DNA of 23,755 bases. Source: Clostridium sp. CAG:967 (lineage in GTDB: Bacteria; Cyanobacteriota; Vampirovibrionia; Gastranaerophilales; Gastranaerophilaceae). The stretch lies in contig HF991484.1 in assembly GCA_000433095.1 (NCBI GenBank), positions 43,539-67,293 of the forward strand, given 5' to 3'. The notes under the pieces are model-generated. The model did no database searches, was not told the DNA's origin, and saw only the letters and a program-made list of their open reading frames with translations. The translations under genes were made by a program, and so were the position numbers. Of this stretch, positions 14,704-23,010 are shown one piece after another (within the stretch, counting starts at the first letter, position 1; every line of letters starts with the position of its first letter).

Positions 14704-15609
14704 TCATGCTTTGTTAGTTTTAGTTAATTTCCAGTTAATCTCTTTGTTTTTCATAAATGATTGCAAGAATACGGAGAGAAGGATTAATATCATTCCTATA
14801 TAAAACGAAAATGATAAATCATGTGCTTCTCCAAAAAATAATATAGCAAATAAAATTCCGTATATTGGTTCAAGATTTCCTGCAAGACTGACCGTAAATG
14901 CAGAAAGTGATTTTAATACCGAAATATGAATTAAATAAAGAAGCACAGTACAGAAGAAAGCAAGTATCAAAAGCCAGAACCAGTCAATTCCTGACGGTAG
15001 TATATTTGCGGCAGGGCAAAAATGCAAATATACAGGTAAAAATAAACTCATAAACAAACTTCCGCCCAGCAGCTCGTAAAAAAGCATACATCTTGATGAT
15101 TTACCGGGCTCGAGGATTTTATTGAATAAAGTATATAGTGCAAATAAAGCAGCAGAAATTACCCCGAGAATTATACCAAATCTGTAACTTGTATCAAAAC
15201 TAAATATAAGCCAAATTCCGACAACCGCAATTAAGCTGTAAAAAAGTTCAACAAATGAAAATTTTGTCTTTTGTATAAGAGGCTCCAAAAGAACCGTAAA
15301 AAATCCTACAAGAGAATAACAAACAACACCGATAGACACATTGGAATATTTTATACTTCCGAAAAAGAACATCAAATGAATAGCTAAAAGTGCACCCAGC
15401 CCTCCGATTTTTAAAGCATTAGGAAGTGTTTCTACAGGCTTTTTCTTCATAAGTATAAGCATTATCATAAATAAAATAAACGCAAAAAACATTCTGTACC
15501 ATACTATCAAAACTTCATTCATGGAAATAAGTTTGGCAAACATACCTGTAAAACCTGCCAAAAGAACTGAAATATGCAATTTTAGATAATCAAATTTTCC
15601 GTTTTGCAT
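14704..15609 (-). CDS. DMT superfamily transporter (EamA-type, ten helices)
   Basis: 301 residues, almost wholly hydrophobic, made of two tandem EamA repeats of about five helices each, the standard RhaT/YdcZ-like DMT plan. Seen: an early GFTGMFAKLI segment, WYRMFFAFILF in helix 2, the repeat-1 end with FFTVLLEPLIQKTKF, and in repeat 2 SLAGNLEPIYGILFAILFFGE, the conserved LEP..G....FGE pattern near the end of EamA domains. Substrate is unknown: relatives export amino acids, metabolites or drugs. It begins 31 bp after glgA ends on the same strand and could be read through from it, but TTGACA overlapping the glgA stop and a box ending 6 nt before the ATG suggest a promoter of its own. Confidence 0.88.
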   Translation of the reverse strand: MQNGKFDYLKLHISVLLAGFTGMFAKLISMNEVLIVWYRMFFAFILFMIMLILMKKKPVETLPNALKIGGLGALLAIHLMFFFGSIKYSNVSIGVVCYSLVGFFTVLLEPLIQKTKFSFVELFYSLIAVVGIWLIFSFDTSYRFGIILGVISAALFALYTLFNKILEPGKSSRCMLFYELLGGSLFMSLFLPVYLHFCPAANILPSGIDWFWLLILAFFCTVLLYLIHISVLKSLSAFTVSLAGNLEPIYGILFAILFFGEAHDLSFSFYIGMILILLSVFLQSFMKNKEINWKLTKTNKA

Positions 15610-15615
15610 ACCTAT

Positions 15616-15644
15616 ATTTTGGACTTTATTTTTAAATATGTCAA
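15616..15644 (-). promoter_or_regulatory. Candidate leaderless promoter of the DMT transporter gene
   Basis: On the minus strand, a perfect TTGACA (15639-15644), overlapping the glgA stop codon, a 17-bp spacer and CAAAAT (15616-15621), then 6 nt to the ATG. The -10 is imperfect (4 of 6). Confidence 0.4.
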
Positions 15645-17080
15645 ATTAATTCACGATACAAGTTCAAATATTGTTGAGAACTTCTGCCCCATGAAAAATC
15701 AGTTTGCATAGCTGTTTTTCTCATTGCATCAAGTGTAAATTTGTCTTGATAAACTCCCAGTGAGCAATAAATAGCCTGCATCATATCCCAGCCCGAGTAT
15801 CCCCAGAACTTAAATCCTGTTGAATCTGCAAGAGGATAGCCTGTGACAGTATCTTCCAAACCGCCTGTAGCACGAACAACAGGCAACGTTCCATACTTCA
15901 TTGCAATTAACTGGCTTAATCCGCAAGGTTCGAATTTTGAAGGCATTAAGTAAAAGTCGCTGCCTGCATAAATCTGATTGGCTAAGTCGCCTCTATAACC
16001 AATATAAGCTCTAATGTTGGAGGTATTATTTGACAGCCATATCAAAAGATTTTCATAATCTGAGTTTCCGTTGCCTAAAAAGACAAAATCAGCATTCAAG
16101 CTTTTTAAATCATTTTCAGCCTGTCTTATTAAATCTATACCTTTTTGTTCAACAAGACGTGAAACCATTGCATACATAGGTCTGTCAGGATTATATTTCA
16201 AACCGAATTCTTCACAAAGTTTTTTCTTGTTATCTTCTTTGTATTTTAAAGATTTATAATCAAATTTTTTGGCAATTGAATTATCAGTTTTTGGATTAAA
16301 AATATCATAATCAATTCCGTTAAGAATTCCTACGATTTTATGCCGGTTCATACGCAGTGTATAATCCATTCCTTCTCCGTATTCACCTGTAAGAATTTCT
16401 CTTGCGTAGTTTGGTGAAACTGCAATAACTTTATCTGAATAATTGATTGCCCCTTTCATCCAGTTAACTTTACCGTAATGTTCAACACCCCATTCATTGT
16501 AAACAATGTCTTTACGCATATTTGCAAAATCCAGCACGCTTTCAAACCATACTCCCTGATAAGCAAGGTTATGAATTTCAAATACTGTTTTTGTATTTTT
16601 CCAAAACTCGTCATATCTGTAATTACTGTGCAAATACACAGGTATCATTGCAGTATGCCAGTCATTAGCATGGATTACATCTGCTTTAAAGTTCAACAGT
16701 TTAGCATATTCCATTACGGCAAGAGAAAATGCTATATATCTCTCATGCTCATATTCAGGATCCAGCCACTTTGGATAAACATCCCTAAAACAAGTAAAGT
16801 ACCAGTCATTGTGTACAAAAAATACATTAATATCAGTTCCCGGAAGTTTACACATAAATAATCTGAATTTATGCCCTTTTCCGTTAAAAGTCAGCCACAA
16901 AGCAGAGTTTTCAAGTTCTTTTATGCCGTATTTATTAATATCAATAAGACCGTGTAACGGTGTAAATACAGCAATTTCAGCATCTTTTTCCAAATATTTC
17001 GGTAAACTTCCAACAACGTCGGCGAGACCGCCTGCCTTGGAAAAAGGTGCAACTTCTGCTGCCGCAAATAAAACTTTCAT
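15641..17080 (-). CDS. glgA: Glycogen synthase (ADP-glucose type, GT5)
   Basis: Transfers glucose from ADP-glucose to the growing alpha-1,4-glucan. 479 residues, full length. Seen: N-terminal ADP-glucose loop KAGGLADVVGSLP with Lys15, HANDWHT, EIHNLAYQG, NGIDYDIFNP, a GT-B second domain beginning near YAMVSRLVEQKG, and the C-terminal nucleotide-sugar site SKFEPCGLSQLIAMKYG. AAGGAGGG precedes the ATG and a strong promoter lies upstream. Other glycogen genes (glgC, glgB, glgP) are not here. It lies 54 bp after the large zinc-ribbon/ATPase-like gene on the same strand, with no terminator between them. Confidence 0.96.
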   Translation of the reverse strand: MKVLFAAAEVAPFSKAGGLADVVGSLPKYLEKDAEIAVFTPLHGLIDINKYGIKELENSALWLTFNGKGHKFRLFMCKLPGTDINVFFVHNDWYFTCFRDVYPKWLDPEYEHERYIAFSLAVMEYAKLLNFKADVIHANDWHTAMIPVYLHSNYRYDEFWKNTKTVFEIHNLAYQGVWFESVLDFANMRKDIVYNEWGVEHYGKVNWMKGAINYSDKVIAVSPNYAREILTGEYGEGMDYTLRMNRHKIVGILNGIDYDIFNPKTDNSIAKKFDYKSLKYKEDNKKKLCEEFGLKYNPDRPMYAMVSRLVEQKGIDLIRQAENDLKSLNADFVFLGNGNSDYENLLIWLSNNTSNIRAYIGYRGDLANQIYAGSDFYLMPSKFEPCGLSQLIAMKYGTLPVVRATGGLEDTVTGYPLADSTGFKFWGYSGWDMMQAIYCSLGVYQDKFTLDAMRKTAMQTDFSWGRSSQQYLNLYRELI

Positions 17081-17102
17081 AAACCCTCCTTATTACAAAG
17101 TT

Positions 17103-17131
17103 ATTATAACAAGCAGTTTTTATTTAATCAA
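17103..17131 (-). promoter_or_regulatory. Promoter of glgA
   Basis: On the minus strand, TTGATT (17126-17131), a 17-bp spacer and a perfect TATAAT (17103-17108) preceded by TGT (extended -10). The leader is short and carries AAGGAGGG. It sits between the stop codon of the 1161-residue gene and glgA. Confidence 0.75.
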
Positions 17132-17134
17132 GGC

Positions 17135-20100
17135 TTACGGCAAATCATCAATTGTAGCGGTGTCAGATTCTGTGAAAGCTTCTTCAACACTTTCTTCTTC
17201 AACAGGTATATAATGTGAAGGATCTGCATCAAATTCAAAATTAATACCGTATTTTTGTGCAATATACTGCGCATGCCCCATACAAATTTCGGCTTTATCC
17301 GGCTGTTTCTTGTACATCAATATTTTAAACATATTGTATTTAAACAGCATTAACAAGTATTCGCTTGTTGTGTTGTTTTTTTCCAGCTGGATTAAGGAAT
17401 TGTTTACAATGCCGAAAGCAACATCGTATTTGTTTTGTCTTAAATGCAGTTCACTCATTACGTACCACGCAACATATAAAAGCGTAGTCATGCCGTTTCC
17501 ATTTGTTGCCTTAATAATCTGATAAACAATAGCATCAGCTTTTTTATAAGATTCCAGCTGCAAATATGCATAACCTATAAGCAAGTCGGAGAATAATTCT
17601 AACTGGTGAAGTCTGTTATCTTTTGCGAGAACTTTTGCTCTGTATATATCCTCAGCAAACATCTTATAGTCGCCTGTGAAATTAACAAACGCATTTATAA
17701 TATGCAGGATTACACCGCCAAATCTGTCATTAGCATCTATCTGCTGAACAGAAGGATGAGTTTTTACACCATGAAGTAAGTCCTGAAGCGTGATAAAAAT
17801 ATCGTAAGATTTTGGAATAAAATCTAAATCGGTACGTACAATTTTCAAGAATTCCTGAACATTTCCGACAAGCAGTAAAACATTTGCCAATGCAACATAA
17901 CCAACAGAGTCAGTAATAAAACCTACAAAATCCTCTTTTGACATATAATCAGGTTTTAAACTGTCAATAGTTTCTCTGTTAATAACATTCAACACCTTGT
18001 AACCGACATCAAGAGCATCAACAAGTGCACCAATATTAAACAGGATTTGAATATGAAGCATTGACATCAGGAAAAAATAACTGTTGAAATTTCCGTCAGC
18101 CGGATTTAAAGATGAAGGTGGGATCAAAGATAAGACCTTATGAGTAAGTTCCAGTGCATGCGTATAGTTTCCTGCATACAGTGAACCGTTAATCATCTTA
18201 TTACACAGCACAATAATCTTTTCAACATCAGTTGATTTTTCAAGATTTTTCAATGTAACTTCCGCTATTTCAGATGTTTTGTCCGGAACATATTCATATA
18301 AATTGTTAGATATATTTTCATATAATTGAAGTTTATATGTATCAATTTCTTCCTGACGATCAGGATCAGTATTTTTATCTAGAATTTGCAAAATCTTATT
18401 TGTGCAATTTAAATAAGAGCTGAAATCACCTAAAGAAAGGTTAACCTGTGCAAGCTGCTCCCATTGAAGACGTTCATTGTCATAATCCTCTAAAAGCCCG
18501 TATAAATAAGCCTTTACAGGACTCGGCATATCAGGGTTAAATACTTTTTCAAATAATTCTTCCGCAACTTCTTTTAAATATATCTTACTTATTGTTGTGA
18601 GCAGATTATTTCTTAAAAGATTATAGTTAGGGAAATAAATACAGTTGTTGTACTGATACATAAATCCCATATTAGTAAGGTTTTCAATTATTTCATTAAC
18701 ATTTTCATAACCTAAGCTTTCGATTGTACCCATATCAATTCTTGTACCCAAAAGCACAACAGAGGTCAAAAATTTCATAGCAGCAGCATCGTCCTGCAAA
18801 AGATTTAATCTTCTTGCAACAAGTCTGTCGAGATTTGAAGGGATAATAATTGTTTTCGGATTAATCATCTCAATACTGTCGTCATCAGCAGCATAAACTC
18901 CAGATTCTATCAGGTACTGAATAGCAATATCAATAAACAGAATACTTCCGCAGGAGTACTTTGCAATTCTCTGGAAATAAAAATTACTCAATATATTTCT
19001 ATAGTAAATCTTATTTTCTTCAATCATTTTCTCAAACGGAGTAGGTTTCAAAGATATTTCAGTATAATAAGGTTTACTTAATAAGAAGTGGCAGTCCTTA
19101 TGCAGAGAAAAATCTTTATCATATGTAATCAAGAAACTAATATCAAGCTGTTCAAAAGCTTCAAACAGGAATTTTAATACATCATAAGAACTGGCATCAA
19201 TTTTATCAAAATCTTCAATAAATATAAGAGTTTTCGGAATAATCTGCAACAGAGTTAAGAAAATATCAAAATAAACATATCTTGTATCTTCCGTATTATC
19301 ATTACCTCTTTGCTGCAAAGTAATCAAATCCCTGATTAATCCGTCAGGATCGACTGATGCAAACATTGAAAAATCATTCTGGAAAAACAATTTCTGCGAA
19401 ACAGTGTATTCAAAAATAGCAGAAACCAGATCTCTAAAGAACGAATATGGTGAATATTTCATTTCATCATAGCAGGTTAAAGAAATAATATTATTAAATT
19501 TACCTGTATCAGCAGCAGCATTCAAAACTTTTAGAGAATACGGTTTATACAGTTCTGCTGTTTTAATCGCAAGTATACCTTTTGGAATTGTCTGGAATTT
19601 GTTCAGAATATGGAACAGAACATCAATATTTTCAGTTCTCATAAATTCACAATTAATCTCATCAAAATTAATTGTTTCAATATCATAAATTGCATCAGGA
19701 TCACCCGGAGAATCAAGATTATTTAATGCCTGACCGTCAAGTTTATCCTGTTCAACAAGCATGTTCTGTACAAAATTAGGAATTTCAATTTCCTGCTCCT
19801 CTTCCTCCTCAGGGTACTCAACTTTTACAAACTCTCTCAAATCAACTTCGTAAAACATAACCATTTCATCATTAATCATTACAGAGTTTAACGGTGAAAT
19901 TTTATATTCCGCATCAATAGCATCGCTGACCTCATCATCTGTAAGAACCTGGAATGTATTTAAAATCTTTGTTTCTTTTGTTTTTGCATTCTGGTTCAAT
20001 AGACTGATATTAAATCCTGACTGATAATCGTTAGGGTCAGCATCAATACTTCTTTTCAAAAGGAACATATTACATCTTATAGAAGCATTTTTCTTTTGAG

Positions 20101-20620
20101 ATAATTTGCAGTTCATTGCAGTAATACGATTGAGCAGTTCAATAGCAGTTTTCACGGCAGTAGCAGCCGAACTGCTGAAGGTATAATCTTTATCGCATCT
20201 TATAACATAAGTTTTGCCGATTAGCTGGCGTCTTAACCCTATTGACTTTGTATAGTCCGCTATAATTTTATCCAGATTAACTTTAAACTTATTTAAAAGT
20301 TTTGCAGAACCCAAATGCGTTTTCATCTCATCCATGTTCGGAAAATCAATGGTAAGCATAACAAAATCATCCGTATTGGATTCATTCATAATAACGCTTT
20401 TTTCCGTATCAAACCCGCATTTTTTACATTTTTTACCTATAGTTTGATTGATTTTGCCGCAGTTATGACATTTGGTAATAATAACGTAACCGCACTTTTT
20501 GCAAGTATTATTTGTGTTAATAGTCTTACAAATCGGGCACGCCAATTTAAGCACCTTTTTGCAATTAGGGCAAACCATTGCTTTATCATCAATTTCTAAA
20601 CCGCATTTTGGACATTCCAT
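17135..20620 (-). CDS. Zinc-ribbon / degenerate class III cyclase / STAND-like ATPase / helical-repeat protein
   Basis: 1161 residues, no signal peptide or membrane helix. Residues 1-70 hold six CxxC pairs (Cys3/6, 17/20, 28/31, 40/43, 51/54, 65/68), making three zinc ribbons. Residues about 85-265 follow a class III cyclase fold: LTIDFPNM with Asp92 at the first metal site, and Lys136 in LIGKTYVI exactly 44 residues later, where active enzymes have the second metal Asp. An acidic linker follows (EEEEEQE near 271-277). Residues about 330-720 follow the AAA_16/STAND plan: the Walker A region near 351-363 (KTAELYKPYS) is degraded; Walker B is kept in LIFIEDFDKIDASS (465-478); then LITYDKD, IPSNLDRLVARRLNLLQ and a winged-helix-like segment. 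The rest looks like TPR-type helical repeats. Inferred: a regulatory scaffold or sensor, probably not a cyclase. The order resembles soluble adenylyl cyclases. Partners are unknown. Confidence 0.75.
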   Translation of the reverse strand: MECPKCGLEIDDKAMVCPNCKKVLKLACPICKTINTNNTCKKCGYVIITKCHNCGKINQTIGKKCKKCGFDTEKSVIMNESNTDDFVMLTIDFPNMDEMKTHLGSAKLLNKFKVNLDKIIADYTKSIGLRRQLIGKTYVIRCDKDYTFSSSAATAVKTAIELLNRITAMNCKLSQKKNASIRCNMFLLKRSIDADPNDYQSGFNISLLNQNAKTKETKILNTFQVLTDDEVSDAIDAEYKISPLNSVMINDEMVMFYEVDLREFVKVEYPEEEEEQEIEIPNFVQNMLVEQDKLDGQALNNLDSPGDPDAIYDIETINFDEINCEFMRTENIDVLFHILNKFQTIPKGILAIKTAELYKPYSLKVLNAAADTGKFNNIISLTCYDEMKYSPYSFFRDLVSAIFEYTVSQKLFFQNDFSMFASVDPDGLIRDLITLQQRGNDNTEDTRYVYFDIFLTLLQIIPKTLIFIEDFDKIDASSYDVLKFLFEAFEQLDISFLITYDKDFSLHKDCHFLLSKPYYTEISLKPTPFEKMIEENKIYYRNILSNFYFQRIAKYSCGSILFIDIAIQYLIESGVYAADDDSIEMINPKTIIIPSNLDRLVARRLNLLQDDAAAMKFLTSVVLLGTRIDMGTIESLGYENVNEIIENLTNMGFMYQYNNCIYFPNYNLLRNNLLTTISKIYLKEVAEELFEKVFNPDMPSPVKAYLYGLLEDYDNERLQWEQLAQVNLSLGDFSSYLNCTNKILQILDKNTDPDRQEEIDTYKLQLYENISNNLYEYVPDKTSEIAEVTLKNLEKSTDVEKIIVLCNKMINGSLYAGNYTHALELTHKVLSLIPPSSLNPADGNFNSYFFLMSMLHIQILFNIGALVDALDVGYKVLNVINRETIDSLKPDYMSKEDFVGFITDSVGYVALANVLLLVGNVQEFLKIVRTDLDFIPKSYDIFITLQDLLHGVKTHPSVQQIDANDRFGGVILHIINAFVNFTGDYKMFAEDIYRAKVLAKDNRLHQLELFSDLLIGYAYLQLESYKKADAIVYQIIKATNGNGMTTLLYVAWYVMSELHLRQNKYDVAFGIVNNSLIQLEKNNTTSEYLLMLFKYNMFKILMYKKQPDKAEICMGHAQYIAQKYGINFEFDADPSHYIPVEEESVEEAFTESDTATIDDLP

Positions 20621-20626
20621 AAGAAA

Positions 20627-20655
20627 ATTATACCACGCAAGCTGATTTGAAACAA
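20627..20655 (-). promoter_or_regulatory. Leaderless promoter of the 1161-residue protein gene
   Basis: On the minus strand, TTGTTT (20650-20655), a 17-bp spacer and a perfect TATAAT (20627-20632) preceded by TGG (extended -10), then exactly 6 nt and the ATG at 20620. There is no Shine-Dalgarno. This is the clearest leaderless arrangement in the window. Confidence 0.7.
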
Positions 20656-20683
20656 GGAAATAATCTCATCTAAACAGAGTATA

Positions 20684-21853
20684 TTAACTGTAACGAATAC
20701 CTGCTTCTTTCATTCTTCTGATACATTCTTTAATTGTTTCAACATCCTTTGTCAAAGCTACCCTGAAATAGCCCTCGCCGTATTTGCCGTAACCGTTTCC
20801 TGGCGGAACAACAACATGAGCTTTCTCAAGCATTTCAGTGACAAACTGTTCTGATGTCATTCCTTTTGGAACAGGAAGCCACAGATAAAAAGTAGCTTTA
20901 GAAGGTTTAATGTTCCAGCCAAGCTCTCTCAATCCTTCTTCCGCTGCATCACGTCTTTCCTGATACATGTTATTTAATTTATCAATATAAGACTGATCAA
21001 CATTGAACGCTGCAACTGCTGCATCTTGTATAGCTTTAAAAGTACCGGAATCAATATTATTTTTTATTGTACCCAGAGCTTTAACGGCATCTGCGTTACC
21101 TGCAACAAAACCAACCCTCCAGCCGGTCATGTTATAAGATTTTGAATGTGAATAAAATTCAATAGCCACATCTTTTGCACCTTCAACTTCCAATACGGAA
21201 GGAGCTTTGTAACCGTCAAATGTCATTTCGCAATATGCCATATCGTGACATAACAAAATATCATATTTTTTACAAAAGTCTACTGCTTTTTTGAAGAAAT
21301 CCAAATCTGCAACAGCACTTGTAGGATTGTTCGGATAATTTAAAAACATAAGTTTTGATTTTTTTGCAATATCTTCAGGTATTTTATCAAAATCAGGCAA
21401 AAATCCGTTTTCTTCCAATAAAGGCATTTGATAAGGAGTTCCACCCGCAAAAATAGTAGCGTTTTTGTAAACAGGATATCCCGGATCAGGAACAAGAGTG
21501 TAATCCCCTTTATCTACAAAAGCGAAGAAAACGTGTGCAATAGCTTCTTTTGAGCCTATGTTTGCAAGGATTTCCTTGTCTGCATCAACATCAACCCCGA
21601 AACGTTTTTTCATCCAATCAGAAGCAGCTTTTCTAAAAGATGCTGTTCCGTTATAAGGCGGATAATCATGGTTTTTCGGATTATCAATAGCCCTGTGCAT
21701 TTCATCTACAACAGGCTGCAATGTAGGTGTATCAGGATCTCCGATACCCAGGCTTATAATATCAATTCCCTTAGCTTTAGCTTCATCTATTTTTCTGTCA
21801 ATTTCCGCAAAAAGGTACGGAGGTATTTTTTCTAAACGTTCTGATACTTTCAT
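20684..21853 (-). CDS. dapL: LL-diaminopimelate aminotransferase (PLP, fold type I)
   Basis: Converts tetrahydrodipicolinate directly to LL-diaminopimelate with glutamate as donor, for lysine and peptidoglycan. 389 residues. The N-terminus ERLEKIPPYLFAEIDR, SLGIGDPDTPT, VPDPGYPVY, NYPNNPTSAV (170s), CHDMAY (Asp204), and SHSKSYNMTGWRVGF with PLP Lys238 match the DapL group of class I aminotransferases as I know it. Generic aspartate aminotransferase is the main alternative; the PPYLFAEIDR start and HDYPPYNG favour DapL. AAGGGAG lies before the ATG, in a leader much like that of gap. Divergent from ruvB. The DapL route occurs in cyanobacteria, plants, chlamydiae and some anaerobes, so it suits the proposed lineage. 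Confidence 0.88.
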   Translation of the reverse strand: MKVSERLEKIPPYLFAEIDRKIDEAKAKGIDIISLGIGDPDTPTLQPVVDEMHRAIDNPKNHDYPPYNGTASFRKAASDWMKKRFGVDVDADKEILANIGSKEAIAHVFFAFVDKGDYTLVPDPGYPVYKNATIFAGGTPYQMPLLEENGFLPDFDKIPEDIAKKSKLMFLNYPNNPTSAVADLDFFKKAVDFCKKYDILLCHDMAYCEMTFDGYKAPSVLEVEGAKDVAIEFYSHSKSYNMTGWRVGFVAGNADAVKALGTIKNNIDSGTFKAIQDAAVAAFNVDQSYIDKLNNMYQERRDAAEEGLRELGWNIKPSKATFYLWLPVPKGMTSEQFVTEMLEKAHVVVPPGNGYGKYGEGYFRVALTKDVETIKECIRRMKEAGIRYS

Positions 21854-21896
21854 GTATTTATACTCCCTTTTCTTAATAATTTTCTATAATTTTAAC

Positions 21897-21912
21897 TTTA
21901 TGCTATCATAAA
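21897..21912. promoter_or_regulatory. Shared dapL/ruvB promoter region with inverted repeat
   Basis: TTTATG (21897-21902) and CATAAA (21907-21912) flank CTAT. The ruvB extended -10 TGCTATCAT (21901-21909) lies within the repeat, and on the other strand TAAAAT (within 21889-21895) could serve dapL. -35 boxes are weak for both. Possible operator for two divergent genes. Confidence 0.35.
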
Positions 21913-21927
21913 ATTAAAGGAAAAACA

Positions 21928-23010
21928 ATGAGCATAATTTCTGACGACAACGAGATACAAAAGAGTGCGAGCCGAAACGAGGGCTTTAAAAAAAATCCTG
22001 TAGTAAAAGCTGAAAGCATTGAGTTTGATAAAAATTTTGAAAATTGTATACGTCCGAAATCTTTTGATACATATATTGGACAATCTGCATTAAAAGAAAC
22101 ATTAAAAATATCAATTGCAGCAGCAAAAAAACGTGAAATGCCGCTGGACCACCTTTTGTTTTACGGTCCTCCGGGGCTCGGGAAAACAACTCTTGCCGGC
22201 GTAATTGCAGAACAAATGGGAGTTGATATAAAAATAACTTCTGCACCAGCTCTGGAGCGTCCAAGAGATATTATCGGAATTTTAATGTCTTTAAAAGGCG
22301 GAGAAATTTTATTCATTGATGAAATTCACAGGCTTAACAAGGTTGCCGAAGAAATTTTATATCCCGCTATGGAAGACTTCTTCTTAGATATGACAACGGG
22401 AAAAAGTCAAACAGTAAAAACCTTACGTGTTCCGCTTCCAAAATTTACACTAATAGGAGCGACAACAAAAGCCGGAGAACTTTCAGGTCCGCTTCGTGAC
22501 CGTTTTGGAATTATTCACAGGCTTGAGTTTTATACAGAAGACGAACTTGCACAGGTAATTACGAGAACAGCAGGAATTTTAAATATTGAAATTACAAAAG
22601 ACGGAGCATACGCCATAGCAAGACGTTCCAGAGGAACACCCCGCATAGCAAACAGACTTGTAAAAAGAGTTTCTGATTATGCTCTTGTTAAACATGACGG
22701 AAAAATTACCGAAGATATAGCAAACAAATCACTTGATATCCTAAAAATAGATAATTACGGACTTGATAATACTGACAGAAGTCTTTTAAAATTGATTATC
22801 GAAAAATATGACGGCGGTCCTGTAGGGATTGAAACAATTGCGGCAGCGATAGGTGAAGACGTCAGAACAATAGAAGATGTTTGTGAACCGTTTTTATTAC
22901 AAGCAGGATTATTACAGCGCACGCCGAGGGGAAGAAAAGTTTCTCCCGCTACATACAGACATCTTGGATATAAAGATATAAAAATCACGGAACAGCAGAA
23001 TTTATTTTAA
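21928..23010 (+). CDS. ruvB: Holliday junction branch-migration helicase subunit RuvB
   Basis: A hexameric AAA+ motor that, with RuvA, drives branch migration in recombination and repair. 360 residues, with an N-terminal extension of about 30 polar residues. Seen: RPKSFDTYIGQ, Walker A GPPGLGKTT (80-88), Walker B LFIDEIHRLN (128-137), sensor 1 IGATTKAG, arginine finger context LRDRFGIIHRLEFY, sensor 2 RGTPRIANRL, and the winged helix ending LLQRTPRGRKVSP. AAAGG precedes the ATG. Its stop codon overlaps that of the convergent pseudopilin gene by 3-4 bases, with no terminator between them. ruvA and ruvC are not adjacent. Confidence 0.97.
   Translation: MSIISDDNEIQKSASRNEGFKKNPVVKAESIEFDKNFENCIRPKSFDTYIGQSALKETLKISIAAAKKREMPLDHLLFYGPPGLGKTTLAGVIAEQMGVDIKITSAPALERPRDIIGILMSLKGGEILFIDEIHRLNKVAEEILYPAMEDFFLDMTTGKSQTVKTLRVPLPKFTLIGATTKAGELSGPLRDRFGIIHRLEFYTEDELAQVITRTAGILNIEITKDGAYAIARRSRGTPRIANRLVKRVSDYALVKHDGKITEDIANKSLDILKIDNYGLDNTDRSLLKLIIEKYDGGPVGIETIAAAIGEDVRTIEDVCEPFLLQAGLLQRTPRGRKVSPATYRHLGYKDIKITEQQNLF

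Noticed and set aside
20684..21853. Generic aspartate aminotransferase (aspC)
   Set aside because: The PPYLFAEIDR start, HDYPPYNG and SHSKSYNMTGWR context fit DapL better, though only a phylogeny would settle it.
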